A stretch of DNA of 18,387 nt, taken from positions 20,137-38,523 of the forward strand of contig PATG01000037.1 in NCBI GenBank assembly GCA_002713555.1, written 5' to 3'. The notes beneath the pieces were generated by a model. The model made no database searches, was not told the DNA's origin, and worked only from the letters and a program-made list of their open reading frames with translations. The translations under genes and the position numbers were made by a program. The DNA is from Planctomycetaceae bacterium. GTDB lineage: Bacteria > Planctomycetota > Planctomycetia > Pirellulales > Lacipirellulaceae. Of this stretch, positions 6,907 through 15,337 are shown piece by piece. Position 1 is the stretch's first letter; the number at the start of each line of letters is the position of its first letter.

Positions 6907-7920
6907 GTGATTGAGTCAATTGCCATTGTGGGCGCCACTGGTGCTGTGGGCCGTTTAATTCGTCAACTGCTTGAAGAGCGAGATTTTCCGTATAAAAAAA
7001 TAACGTTCCTGGCTTCCCAGCGGTCAGCTGGCACAAAGATCACGTTCAAAGGTAAAGACCACGAAGTCAAATTGCTGTGCCCAGAGGCTTTTGACGATAT
7101 CGATTTGGCAATCGGGAGTACTCCCGACGATGTGGCGGCAGAATTTTGCCCTTGGGCAGCTGAACGCAATTGTGTCGTCGTGGACGAAAGTGGCTTTTGG
7201 CGAATGGATCCCAAAGTGCCACTGGTTGTGCCAGAGATAAACCCTGCTGCTGCTTTGTCACATCAAGGTATTATTTCCAGCCCCAATTGCTCGACGACGC
7301 AAATGGTATTGGCCATGAAGCCTTTGCACGACGCCGGCACAATCCGTCGCGTGATTGTGAGCACTTACCAGGCAACGAGCGGGGCAGGGGTGCAAGGTCA
7401 GGAAGATCTGATCTCCGGTAGCCGTGCGTTCCTCGAAAAAGAAGACTACGATTACCAGGCATTTGCCTATCCGATTGCTTTTAATCTGATACCTCAAATC
7501 GGTTCGCACAAAGAAGCGGGATATACGAGTGAAGAAATGAAGATGGTGTACGAAACCCAAAAAATATTTGGGGACGATTCCATTAAAGTTTGCCCCACCT
7601 GTGTACGCGTACCGGTGGAAAACTGTCACAGCGAAAGTATCCTGGTCGAGACAGAGAAAAAAATCACCGTGGATGAAGCACGCAAACTTTTTTCTTCGAC
7701 ACCAGGTATTCAAGTTGTCGACGATTTAGAGAACGGTAAGTACCCTATGCCGTCCACTTGCAGTGACGACAACAATACTTTTATCGGTCGTATTCGCGAA
7801 GATTTATCTTGTGAAAACGGTTTGGCCTTCTGGTGTGTTAGCGATAATCTGCGCAAAGGGGCCGCTACCAATGCAGTGCAGATTGCCGAATTGCTGGTCC
7901 AATCACAAGCCACGGTATAA
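6907..7920 (+). CDS. asd: Aspartate-semialdehyde dehydrogenase
   Basis: Reduces aspartyl-4-phosphate to aspartate semialdehyde with NADPH, the branch-point step for lysine/diaminopimelate, threonine and methionine. At 337 residues it has the normal length. It shows the nucleotide-binding loop GATGAVG (9-15), the catalytic Cys128 in SSPNCSTTQ, the STYQATSGAG motif (152-161), and RVPVENCHSE with the likely catalytic His241. All main active-site elements are intact. It starts with GTG behind a GGAG site and a good sigma-70-like promoter, so it begins its own transcript. truA follows after 86 nt without a visible terminator and may be read from the same promoter. Confidence 0.96.
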   Translation: MIESIAIVGATGAVGRLIRQLLEERDFPYKKITFLASQRSAGTKITFKGKDHEVKLLCPEAFDDIDLAIGSTPDDVAAEFCPWAAERNCVVVDESGFWRMDPKVPLVVPEINPAAALSHQGIISSPNCSTTQMVLAMKPLHDAGTIRRVIVSTYQATSGAGVQGQEDLISGSRAFLEKEDYDYQAFAYPIAFNLIPQIGSHKEAGYTSEEMKMVYETQKIFGDDSIKVCPTCVRVPVENCHSESILVETEKKITVDEARKLFSSTPGIQVVDDLENGKYPMPSTCSDDNNTFIGRIREDLSCENGLAFWCVSDNLRKGAATNAVQIAELLVQSQATV

Positions 7921-8006
7921 ATGGGTTGGAATAGGGCAAGGTTGGGAGGTCGAAGTTTCGATCGGTGGATATCTGCGCTGTGTTTTATTCTGTGATTCTT
8001 TAAGCG

Positions 8007-8780
8007 ATGGCTACTTACAAACTTAAGTTGGCTTATGACGGAACGGATTTCAGTGGCTGGCAGGCGCAGCCGGGGCAGCGAACGGTGCAGGGGGTTCTCC
8101 AAGAGGCATGGCATGAGATAACCGGCGAGACGGTGCGTGTGACAGCGACAAGCCGGACGGATGCAGGTGTGCATGCTTATGGGCAGATCGTCGGCGTCAC
8201 GACCGAAAGCCAATTGGTTCCTGATAGACTTTTGGGTGGTCTAAATGCCAAATTGCCCGCAGATGTTGTGTTGCGATCTGTCGAACCTGCATACGACGGT
8301 TTCCATGCAACCCACGATGCTATCTGCAAACGGTACCGATATCGAATTCATAACGGGCGTCAAAGACCTTTGATGGAACGGCGGTACGTATGGCATGTGG
8401 TTCAGAATCTCGACACAAAAGCCATGCAGTTGGCGGCCCAGCATTGGGTTGGCAAACATGATTTTGCCAGCTTCCAGTCCACAGGATCACCTCGCGAGAG
8501 CACTGTCCGGTCAATCACAGCAATTGATGTGGTGCGAGGCAAGCGGCCAGAGCAAATAGAGATCGAAGTTGAAGGAGATGGTTTTTTATACAATATGGTG
8601 CGAAATATAGTGGGCACACTCATTCAGGTGGGAACGAGAAAACGCGACCCTGCCTGGGCTGCCGAGGTGCTCAATGCCCAAGATCGATGTGCGGCGGGAC
8701 AAACGGCCCCGGCACACGGGCTGGTGTTGCTGTGGGTTGAATTAGGGAGCGAGACCGCGTCTCTCAACCGTTCCAGCTAA
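8007..8780 (+). CDS. truA: tRNA pseudouridine(38-40) synthase TruA
   Basis: Converts uridines 38-40 in the tRNA anticodon stem-loop to pseudouridine. The product has 257 residues, the normal TruA size. Features are the N-terminal YDGTDFSGWQAQPGQRTVQG (10-29), the catalytic Asp52 in SRTDAGVHA, the CKRYRYRI strand, and GDGFLYNMVRNIVGTLI near 191-207, which is the usual second-half motif. The start is ATG 8007, without a clear ribosome binding site. It lies 86 nt after asd on the same strand. Confidence 0.96.
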   Translation: MATYKLKLAYDGTDFSGWQAQPGQRTVQGVLQEAWHEITGETVRVTATSRTDAGVHAYGQIVGVTTESQLVPDRLLGGLNAKLPADVVLRSVEPAYDGFHATHDAICKRYRYRIHNGRQRPLMERRYVWHVVQNLDTKAMQLAAQHWVGKHDFASFQSTGSPRESTVRSITAIDVVRGKRPEQIEIEVEGDGFLYNMVRNIVGTLIQVGTRKRDPAWAAEVLNAQDRCAAGQTAPAHGLVLLWVELGSETASLNRSS

Positions 8781-9123
8781 CGCCTTGGACCACCTCGCGG
8801 ACTCTAGCTGCACTTCGGTGCCTGAACGCATGAAATATCAGGGCAAAGAGCGAGGCAGGGCAATGAATTGGGGGTTGTCCTGACGGGGTGCCCAAAGTTG
8901 CGCTATTTCCTGCTGCTTATAGGCCGTTTAGACTAGAGCCAGTTCCAATGCCCATTTCCCTCCTGGGAGGATGCCAACAGCAAGAACGAAAGTCCAGCCA
9001 ACCCAATATTATGGAACGTCTTTTTTACATTCCGCTGGCTACAATCAGTTTTTGAAACCGGTACTCGTGTTAATTAATTTCCAATTGCCATCACCTATTT
9101 AATCATTTGTTTTTTTGAAACTT
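8781..9123. other. Gene-free stretch between truA and the kinase gene
   Basis: No credible coding frame was found. It contains a short GCAC-TTCG-GTGC hairpin with a stable UUCG loop (about 8811-8822), a small TCCC-TCCT-GGGA hairpin near 8959-8970, and an AT-rich block at about 9067-9120 next to the kinase start. A TACAAT box near 9040 could serve a promoter, but no matching -35 element is evident. Confidence 0.5.
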
Positions 9124-10029
9124 ATGTCTACCGGTCGCAAAGAATTTGTTGGTCCTTTTCGTCTCTACCACTTGATCCGTGTTGGTGCGACTTATGAGAT
9201 TTGGGCCGTTCAGCCATTGGATGACAACACGCCCTACGGAATGAAATGGTTGCCGCCAGGGGATAAGCATACACGTCAAGCATCAAATGAACTGAAACAC
9301 GAATACAATGTTGGAAAGTCGTTAGAACATAAAGCCATTATCAAGACTTATGATTTTGGTACGGGCAAAGATGGTACTTACTTAACAATGGAATTGTTCA
9401 AGACGCCCAACCTGAAGCAGCAAATTGTTGAAGGTGTTGATCGCCTCCACTATCGGCTGGAAGAAATCCTCTGCAATGCTGCGATTGGCTTAGAGCACAT
9501 GCACAAACAAGGTTGGGCACATCGTGACGTGAAACCAGACAACTACCTGGTAGACGAAAAAAATAATGTCCGGTTGATCGATTTTACGATTGCACGCAAA
9601 ATCCCTAAGGGGATCTCTAAAATATTTGGCACCAAGGCACCCGTGCAGGGCACCTACAGCTACATGTCACCAGAGCAAATCCGTGGTAAAGAAGTTGATG
9701 CTCGGGCCGATATCTATAGCTTTGGTTGCATGGTATATGAACTCATGACCGGCAAAGTACCTTTTACAGCCAGTAGCTCCGCAGAACTTCTGAACAAACA
9801 TCTCAAAGCCAGGCCGCCAGAGCTAAGTATGTTGCAGAAGAATATTCAGCCTGAATTTGGTAAACTGGTGCATCGCATGCTAGCCAAAGATCCTAAAGAT
9901 CGCCCTGAATCATTAATGGAGTTTTATCGTGAATTGAAAGCAGGCCGCTGTTTTCATATCAAACCCAAGCCGCCGCTCACTGCTGAAGAGGAAGAAGCCA
10001 AGAAGCAGCGAGAAGAGGGTCTCGAATAA
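9124..10029 (+). CDS. Soluble Ser/Thr protein kinase upstream of accA
   Basis: A 301-residue Hanks-type Ser/Thr kinase with almost nothing beyond the kinase domain and no transmembrane segment. Visible elements are Lys41 in GMKW (beta-3), HRDVKPDN (133-140) with catalytic Asp135, metal-binding Asp153 in DFT, and GTYSYMSPEQ (176-185) with the APE-like SPE. ARADIYSFGCMVYELMTGKVPF near 193-214 marks the F helix. Two positions are unusual: the glycine-rich loop keeps only one Gly (VGATYE), and DFG reads DFT. The C-terminal tail is Glu/Lys-rich. I chose ATG 9124; an in-frame TTG at 9115 would add three residues. accA starts 18 nt after the stop, so the two genes are probably one operon. The target is unknown. 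Confidence 0.9.
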   Translation: MSTGRKEFVGPFRLYHLIRVGATYEIWAVQPLDDNTPYGMKWLPPGDKHTRQASNELKHEYNVGKSLEHKAIIKTYDFGTGKDGTYLTMELFKTPNLKQQIVEGVDRLHYRLEEILCNAAIGLEHMHKQGWAHRDVKPDNYLVDEKNNVRLIDFTIARKIPKGISKIFGTKAPVQGTYSYMSPEQIRGKEVDARADIYSFGCMVYELMTGKVPFTASSSAELLNKHLKARPPELSMLQKNIQPEFGKLVHRMLAKDPKDRPESLMEFYRELKAGRCFHIKPKPPLTAEEEEAKKQREEGLE

Positions 10030-10047
10030 TTTTTCTCGGAATTGCCC

Positions 10048-11025
10048 ATGTCCACTACTGATTTTCGTTTAACATTCGAACAGCCTATTTTTGAACTGCG
10101 GGACCAGATCAATGCGCTTGAGGCTTCGGAGCAAAAGACGCCGGAGATGAGAGAACGTATCCGAAGTTTGCGCAAACAGCAAACAGAAACAACTCGTGCA
10201 ATTTATAATAATCTGGATCCATGGGAGACGGTTCAGGTAGCCCGACACACCGAGCGACCCAAGTTCACCGATTATCTTGATTTGGTCTTTGATGAATTTG
10301 TCGAATTGCACGGCGACAAGTTTTTTGGCGACGATCGTGCATTGCGCACAGGGTTTGCCAAGTTGGATGAATACAAAGTGATGGTCGTCGGTCACCAAAA
10401 GGGCAAAACACTCAAAGAACGCAATGAGTGCTATTTTGGCTGTGCCCATCCCGAAGGATATCGAAAGGCGATGGAAAAAATGAAATTGGCTGCCAAGTAT
10501 GGGCTGCCCATTATTGCCTTGATTGATACTCCTGGGGCTTATCCCGGCATTGGAGCTGAAGAACGCGGCCAGGCCCAGGTGATTGCTCAAAACATGTTAG
10601 CCATGTCGCAATTCGAGACTCCTATTATTTGTGTGGTTATTGGCGAAGGTGGATCGGGTGGCGCACTGGGAATCGGCGTTGGTGACCGGGTTGCAATCTT
10701 GCAACACGCTTATTATTCAGTCATCAGTCCAGAAGGTTGTGCAGGAATCCTCTGGAAGAGCCATGATTACGCCGAGAAAGCGGCCCAGGCATTACGAATC
10801 ACATCCAAACACCTCTTTGAATTGGGTGTAGTCGATGATGTGGTGGAAGAGCCTCTAGGTGGGGCTCACTGCGACCACCATCAGATGGCTGGCCGCTTGA
10901 AAATGTATCTCTTGAAAACGGTCCGAGAACTTCTCAAAAAATCGACCGAAACATTGCTTGCCGACCGGTACGACAAGTTCCGCCGTATTGGGCCCTTTTT
11001 GGAAGAAGAATTGCCAGCCAGTTAG
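10048..11025 (+). CDS. accA: Acetyl-CoA carboxylase carboxyltransferase subunit alpha
   Basis: Alpha subunit of the carboxyltransferase that moves the carboxyl group from biotin on AccB to acetyl-CoA, making malonyl-CoA, the first committed step of fatty acid synthesis. The 325-residue product has the normal length. Motifs are the N-terminal coiled region with EQPIFELRDQINALE, DTPGAYPGIGAEERGQ (150-165), GEGGSGGALG (189-198) forming an oxyanion-type loop, and YSVISPEGCAGILW (213-226). ATG 10048 was chosen; a TTG at 10042 would add two residues. It follows the Ser/Thr kinase gene by 18 nt. accD is not in the window. A hairpin overlapping the last codons may end the transcript. Confidence 0.96.
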   Translation: MSTTDFRLTFEQPIFELRDQINALEASEQKTPEMRERIRSLRKQQTETTRAIYNNLDPWETVQVARHTERPKFTDYLDLVFDEFVELHGDKFFGDDRALRTGFAKLDEYKVMVVGHQKGKTLKERNECYFGCAHPEGYRKAMEKMKLAAKYGLPIIALIDTPGAYPGIGAEERGQAQVIAQNMLAMSQFETPIICVVIGEGGSGGALGIGVGDRVAILQHAYYSVISPEGCAGILWKSHDYAEKAAQALRITSKHLFELGVVDDVVEEPLGGAHCDHHQMAGRLKMYLLKTVRELLKKSTETLLADRYDKFRRIGPFLEEELPAS

Positions 11026-11050
11026 CAGCGATCTATTCGGCTGGTTTTCT
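11014..11050 (+). terminator. Possible intrinsic terminator of the kinase-accA unit
   Basis: CCAGCC at 11014-11019, inside the last accA codons, pairs with GGCTGG at 11039-11044. TTTTCT follows at once. The 19-nt loop is long, but the six-pair stem has five G-C pairs and the T run is in the right place. Confidence 0.45.
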
Positions 11051-11090
11051 GGGTGTTGGGTTTTGGGCGTTGGATTATGGCGTTGGCTCT
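11051..11090. repeat. Degenerate 13-14 bp tandem repeat
   Basis: Three units built on GGGCGTTGG, with GTTGG at 11055, 11069 and 11082 and T-rich spacers between them. It lies in the gene-free 11026-11317 stretch between accA and the convergent CvpA-family gene. I see no coding frame there. Confidence 0.5.
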
Positions 11091-11317
11091 GTGGGAGCTG
11101 GCTTCAGCAGCCATCGCAATGACCGCAGCAAAATCAAGGGCTGTGAAAGATGGCGAGGCAGGGTGCTGATGAAAGATCGGGCCCCAGAAAGGCACCCGGC
11201 TTCAACGTCCGATAATCATAGTTATGTTCGTTTTAGCGCTGTTATTACTGCAGAAAAAAGCCCCTGCCAGGAAATTGGATCCTGGGTAGCAACTCAAGAG
11301 TTTTCTCGAACAGCACA

Positions 11318-12106
11318 CTAAAGAGGAGTTCCAGTGGGACGATCGGCCGTTTGTGAATCTCTCACTGGCCACGCTGGTGGTTCGACGGGCGGCGGCTGGG
11401 GCCATGACTGAGATTGATTTTGCGGAGGCAAATTGGTCTGGGGTTGGTAAACCGAAGACTGCCCGTTGGCGGACAAATTCTGATTTGATTGCTGGGGCCA
11501 GGCATTATTGGATTGAGGTGGGGATGGCCAGCTAGAGGCGGATTCGCTGGGCCAGACATTTTGCAGGCCCTGGACCGGGTTGGGTTGATAATTCGGGTCC
11601 AGACGCTGTTCGATCCGCTCCACGTAGGGATGAATGACCTCATGGATTTCGGGAGGTACTACCGTGTTGGTTTTATCCAGGATTCTGACAATGTACTGCC
11701 CTGCCTGAGAGGTGATAATCGCATCTTTTTGATTTTGTGGAAGAATCGTGACTGCAAAAAAAGTAATTGCTATGCACAACAGGATCCCCTTGGCAAATCC
11801 AATCAAGGCACCCATCTGGTGATCAAAACCATCCAGCTTTACTCGATCGATCATTCCTGAGATCAGGCGAAACAGTGTCCAGATCACAAACGATGTGGCA
11901 ATGTAGATCGCGAGCATCGCAACAAACTTATTCCATGGCGCATGATTACTGATCATGGGCGCAAGTTGGTCGGCAAATTTAAGCGCGGCAAAATAACTGA
12001 GTACCAGTGATGCTAGCGAAGCCACTTGCCAGGCCATGCCCTTCCAAAAGCCAAATAATGTCGCGGCAACCAGGACGAGAATCATTAAGATGTCGTAGGT
12101 CTGCAT
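11318..12106 (-). CDS. CvpA-family membrane protein with Trp-Pro-rich tail
   Basis: A 262-residue inner-membrane protein of the CvpA family, whose E. coli member is needed for colicin V production. Four hydrophobic segments lie near 4-20, 25-44, 61-82 and 100-122, with the typical GFWKGMAWQ turn (19-27) after the first and a Gly-rich GALIGFAKGILL start to the fourth. Residues about 123-180 are a soluble amphipathic stretch. Residues 181-262 form a low-complexity Pro/Gln/Ser/Asn tail with five Trp-Pro pairs (Trp 185, 193, 203, 235, 246). The tail is absent from short CvpA proteins. The gene is convergent with accA and divergent from the YdjM-like gene. Exact function unknown. Confidence 0.82.
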   Translation of the reverse strand: MQTYDILMILVLVAATLFGFWKGMAWQVASLASLVLSYFAALKFADQLAPMISNHAPWNKFVAMLAIYIATSFVIWTLFRLISGMIDRVKLDGFDHQMGALIGFAKGILLCIAITFFAVTILPQNQKDAIITSQAGQYIVRILDKTNTVVPPEIHEVIHPYVERIEQRLDPNYQPNPVQGLQNVWPSESASSWPSPPQSNNAWPQQSNQNLSANGQSSVYQPQTNLPPQNQSQSWPQPPPVEPPAWPVRDSQTADRPTGTPL

Positions 12107-12441
12107 AGGATTCCAAATATGGGATCGTGGCGTACGGATTGGAATTGAACTGCGGAAGTATATCGATCAGAGGCATGGCCGGAAAGCGGAGTCATACAAG
12201 CTAGCAGTGCTAGCAATCAAAGCAAGCGAGCCTCTTTCGTTTGATGAACTTCAACCGCCATGCAATAATGTTGCTGAAGCCAATTACTTTTATGCGTTTC
12301 AGTCTAAGTGCCCAAGGAAGCTCCGAAACACGTACAGCTTCATAGGTATTCGGAATTCGGTAGTCGTTTGCCCTAGTTCGAACTTAGCTAATTGCGTAGG
12401 GTCTGCCCGTCTCCAATTCGCAACCCATTATTCGAAATTGC
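12107..12441. other. Divergent intergenic region with a repeated GCTAGC palindrome
   Basis: This 335-bp gap lies between the divergent CvpA-family and YdjM-like genes and should hold both promoters. I could not identify convincing -35/-10 pairs. GCTAGC occurs twice, at 12200-12205 and 12209-12214, three bases apart; it is both a direct repeat and a potential hairpin or dimer site. Frames crossing the region have poor composition and are not called. Confidence 0.5.
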
Positions 12442-13341
12442 ATGGCTGGTTTCAAAACGCACATAACCACGAGCAGTTTGTTAGGTGTGGGGTATACGGG
12501 TGTTGGTCTTTATGGCGGATTGCCGGTAGAGTCAGCGCTCATTGCGGGTGGGCTTTGTGGCATCGGTGGCATGCTGCCTGATATCGATAGCGACACGGGT
12601 ATTCCCTTTCGTGAGTCGATGGGATTTGCGGCGGCGATTGTCCCATTACTACTGCTTGATCGATTCAGGCAATTCAACATGAACTACGAGCAAATCTTGC
12701 TCATGAGCGGAGGCATGTATTTGTTTGTACGGTTCGGCGTGGCCAAGCTATTGGCCAGCTACACGGTGCATCGTGGAATGTTTCATAGCCTGCCTGCAGC
12801 TGCAACCTTTGCGGGTGTGGCTTTTTTGTTATACAAACCAACCGATTTGCAAATGCGTTACTTTGTATCAGGGGGAGTCTTGATGGGAGTGATGTCTCAT
12901 CTGATTCTAGATGAAATATATGCAATCGAATGGGCACGTGGACGCTGGCGTTTTAAAAAATCGTTTGGTACGGCGATGAAACTTTGGGGCAAGAACCTCT
13001 GGGCCAACGTCTCAACTTATGCCAAGTTGGTAATTGTGATTATATTGATCCTTGGTGAGCCCATGGTGGTCGACCGCCACGGTCTTGATCCCCAATTGGC
13101 ACAGAGGCGTGAGCAATGGCCGAGGCATTGTGTGAATGGGCAGCCACAGGAAGTTTCTTCTGTCGAACCTCCCCCCTCCTTCTCGGGTTGGCAACCTATC
13201 CAAAATTCGAACGCCCCAAAGGATCCTGTTGTTGCCGGGTCGGACCAATCCCAAGTGGATCAAACAATTTACGATACGGCCAGACGAATCTGGAGTAGCT
13301 TGCGTGGTAGTTCGCAGGATTCAGATTCAGATCGTCGCTGA
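12442..13341 (+). CDS. YdjM-family membrane-bound metal-dependent hydrolase
   Basis: A 299-residue inner-membrane protein of the YdjM/DUF457 family (predicted metal-dependent hydrolases). The metal-binding pattern is conserved: His7 in THITTS, LPDIDSDTG with Asp47 and Asp49, VHRGMFHSLPA with His110 and His115, and SHLILDE with His153 and Asp157. Hydrophobic segments lie near 12-45, 62-71, 84-98, 118-131 and 141-152, with one more around 196-206 (LVIVIILILGE). Residues 207-299 are a polar, probably disordered tail. The E. coli relative is LexA-controlled, but no SOS box is visible here. The start is ATG 12442, which places His7 at the expected distance; no ribosome binding site is evident. The substrate is unknown. 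Confidence 0.85.
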   Translation: MAGFKTHITTSSLLGVGYTGVGLYGGLPVESALIAGGLCGIGGMLPDIDSDTGIPFRESMGFAAAIVPLLLLDRFRQFNMNYEQILLMSGGMYLFVRFGVAKLLASYTVHRGMFHSLPAAATFAGVAFLLYKPTDLQMRYFVSGGVLMGVMSHLILDEIYAIEWARGRWRFKKSFGTAMKLWGKNLWANVSTYAKLVIVIILILGEPMVVDRHGLDPQLAQRREQWPRHCVNGQPQEVSSVEPPPSFSGWQPIQNSNAPKDPVVAGSDQSQVDQTIYDTARRIWSSLRGSSQDSDSDRR

Positions 13342-13493
13342 TCCCATCTGATCCAAGTCAGTACACTAGAACATAGAAGGAATGTGGAAAATTAGTGTGC
13401 AATGCTTTGTGGTAATAAGAAAAAGAAGATTCCCACTTTGATCCTTTTTGCAGATGAACGAGACTAGTCTGCGTGCTTTATATGAATACGGCG

Positions 13494-13940
13494 TCACCGC
13501 TCTGCGGAATCTATCCAAAGGGTCACAGGGCCATCGTTTGTAAGAGTGACTTGCATGTCCGCACGAAATGAGCCAGTTGCAATGGGAACCCCCTGCCCTG
13601 CAACGTAGGCGACAAAAAGTTCATACATTTGCTCAGCTTGTTCTGGAGGAGCAGCGCTTACAAAGCTGGGCCTACGTCCCTTGCGGCAGTCACCATAGAG
13701 GGTGAATTGGCTGACGACCAGCATGGCTCCGCCGACATCATCCAGTGCAAGGTTCATTTTTCCCTCGCTATCAGGAAAGATGCGCAGATTGATAATCTTG
13801 TTTGCTAGCCAGATAAGATCCGCCTCAGAGTCGTTCGTTGTGACACCCAACAAGACAACAAGCCCCGTATCAATTTTCCCGGTAATGTTACCGTCGACAA
13901 CGACTTTGGCTTCACGAACTCGTTGGATACACGCACGCAT
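13494..13940 (-). CDS. dtd: D-aminoacyl-tRNA deacylase
   Basis: Hydrolyses D-amino acids (and glycine mischarged on tRNA-Ala) from tRNA, a chirality proofreading step. The 148-residue product has the usual length. The two active-site motifs are present: SQFTLYGD (77-84) with its Thr, and the cis-proline motif as NDGPVT (135-140). I chose the ATG at 13938-13940 ([13 protein letters not shown]), which matches the family's normal N-terminus. An ATG four codons upstream (13952) is possible. It is convergent with the YdjM-like gene and divergent from the ZIP transporter gene. Confidence 0.95.
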   Translation of the reverse strand: MRACIQRVREAKVVVDGNITGKIDTGLVVLLGVTTNDSEADLIWLANKIINLRIFPDSEGKMNLALDDVGGAMLVVSQFTLYGDCRKGRRPSFVSAAPPEQAEQMYELFVAYVAGQGVPIATGSFRADMQVTLTNDGPVTLWIDSAER

Positions 13941-14152
13941 GATAAATAGCATAGCTTGGCTGATTTTAAATACAAAGCCCAGGCTAGAGATGTATTGCGC
14001 AGTGTGGCAGAGAATTTTTTAAGAATCTTTCTACAGTCTCATAAACAATGTGTGAGACATTGGATTTGTAACCATTGCAGGAGATTTGCACTTCTTGTGG
14101 TCTTGATCTCGGCCTGCCATACTGTGGGATTGATTACCTGCTGTCGGAATTC

Positions 14153-15211
14153 ATGATGAATCCTCTAGTGCTACTTACCTACTATTGTTTGTTGATCCTC
14201 ATTGCGTCGATCGCTGGTGGAATGATTCCGATTTGGTTTCGGCTGACACACCGTGGCATGGAGTTGGCAGTTAGTTTTGTTGCAGGAGTAATGTTGGGCG
14301 TCGGTCTATTGCACATGCTCCCCCATGCTTTTCAGCAAATGCGTATGGCAAGAGTCGAAGAAACTGCCAGTACGGCTGGTGATCTTGAAATCATGCTGTG
14401 GGTTCTCCTTGGTTTGCTGACAATGTTCTTCATTGAGCGGTTCTTTTGCTTCCACCATCATGATATCGAAGATGGCGAGGTGACCTGCCATCACGAAAAA
14501 GAACACGGAGGACAACATGGACATGGTCATGACATTTCAGGGTTAGGTGCCGCCCTGGGATTAACTTTGCATAGTATTATTGCAGGCGTGGCTTTGGCTG
14601 CCAGCGTGGGACATGGGTCCTCGGGTACACCCCTGGCGGGTTTGGGTGCATTTTTGGTGATACTGTTGCATAAGCCTTTTGATTCGATGACGATTGCAAC
14701 ATTAATGGCCCGCGGTGGATGGCCTTTAGGATGGAGGCATCTGGTCAATGGCTTGTTTGCATTGGCAATTCCGGTCGGAGTAGCTTTTTTCTATATTGGT
14801 ATTGTTGGTGAGACAGATGGAGGAGTAACCCTGGCCAAAGCACTTGCTTTTGCATCGGGAACATTCTTATGCATATCACTGAGTGATTTGCTACCCGAAT
14901 TGCAATTTCATGATCATGACAGGGGGAAACTTTCGCTGGCACTCCTCTTGGGTCTAAGTCTCGCATATGGGATTTGCCGTCTGGAGTCGACAACCCACCA
15001 ACATCCACCAGCTGCAGTTAGCAATGTGACAGACGTCGTTGAAGCAGGGGGTGTTTTCCACGACTGCGAGCATGTGGTTATTAAAAGCTCCGTCTTTGAC
15101 AATGATGATGATCGTCCTTGTGTCAAGCAGGAGAATTGCCGGCACGTTCGTCTGACGCGGAATATCTTCTGCCTCTGGGATCGCAAGAATCTGCGCGGGA
15201 GCATTGGGTGA
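14153..15211 (+). CDS. ZIP-family divalent metal transporter with extended tail
   Basis: A 352-residue inner-membrane protein of the ZIP (zinc/iron permease) family, expected to import Zn2+ or a similar divalent metal. About eight hydrophobic segments are visible. The first is near 6-25. A His-rich cytoplasmic loop spans 101-126 (HHHDIEDGE, HHEKEHGGQHGHGH). The metal-site helices are LTLHSIIAGVALA (137-149, His140) and LLHKPFDSMTIATL (171-184, His173). I chose ATG 14153 (MMNPLV), which starts just before the first membrane span; an upstream in-frame TTG at 14075 would add 26 less likely residues. After the last span (about 280-295) a hydrophilic Cys/His/Asp-containing tail of about 55 residues is unusual and may reflect a frameshift. 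Regulation, for example by Zur, is not visible. Confidence 0.85.
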   Translation: MMNPLVLLTYYCLLILIASIAGGMIPIWFRLTHRGMELAVSFVAGVMLGVGLLHMLPHAFQQMRMARVEETASTAGDLEIMLWVLLGLLTMFFIERFFCFHHHDIEDGEVTCHHEKEHGGQHGHGHDISGLGAALGLTLHSIIAGVALAASVGHGSSGTPLAGLGAFLVILLHKPFDSMTIATLMARGGWPLGWRHLVNGLFALAIPVGVAFFYIGIVGETDGGVTLAKALAFASGTFLCISLSDLLPELQFHDHDRGKLSLALLLGLSLAYGICRLESTTHQHPPAAVSNVTDVVEAGGVFHDCEHVVIKSSVFDNDDDRPCVKQENCRHVRLTRNIFCLWDRKNLRGSIG

Positions 15212-15337
15212 CCGTCGTTGGCGCTCGTAGTGCTACAACCGTATCGACCACAACCTCTTCAACCAGTGCGAAGAACTGAAGATGCGAGAATATTAACGCA
15301 GCCTGGCGGTAGTAGAAGAGACAAGCATAGGCCCGTC

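Noticed and set aside
7258..7713. 151-aa minus-strand ORF opposite asd
   Set aside because: It is the antisense shadow of the well-supported asd gene.
12207..12581. 124-aa plus-strand ORF before and overlapping the YdjM-like gene
   Set aside because: It is out of frame with the well-supported YdjM-like gene and is Cys/Trp/His-rich, typical of a spurious frame.
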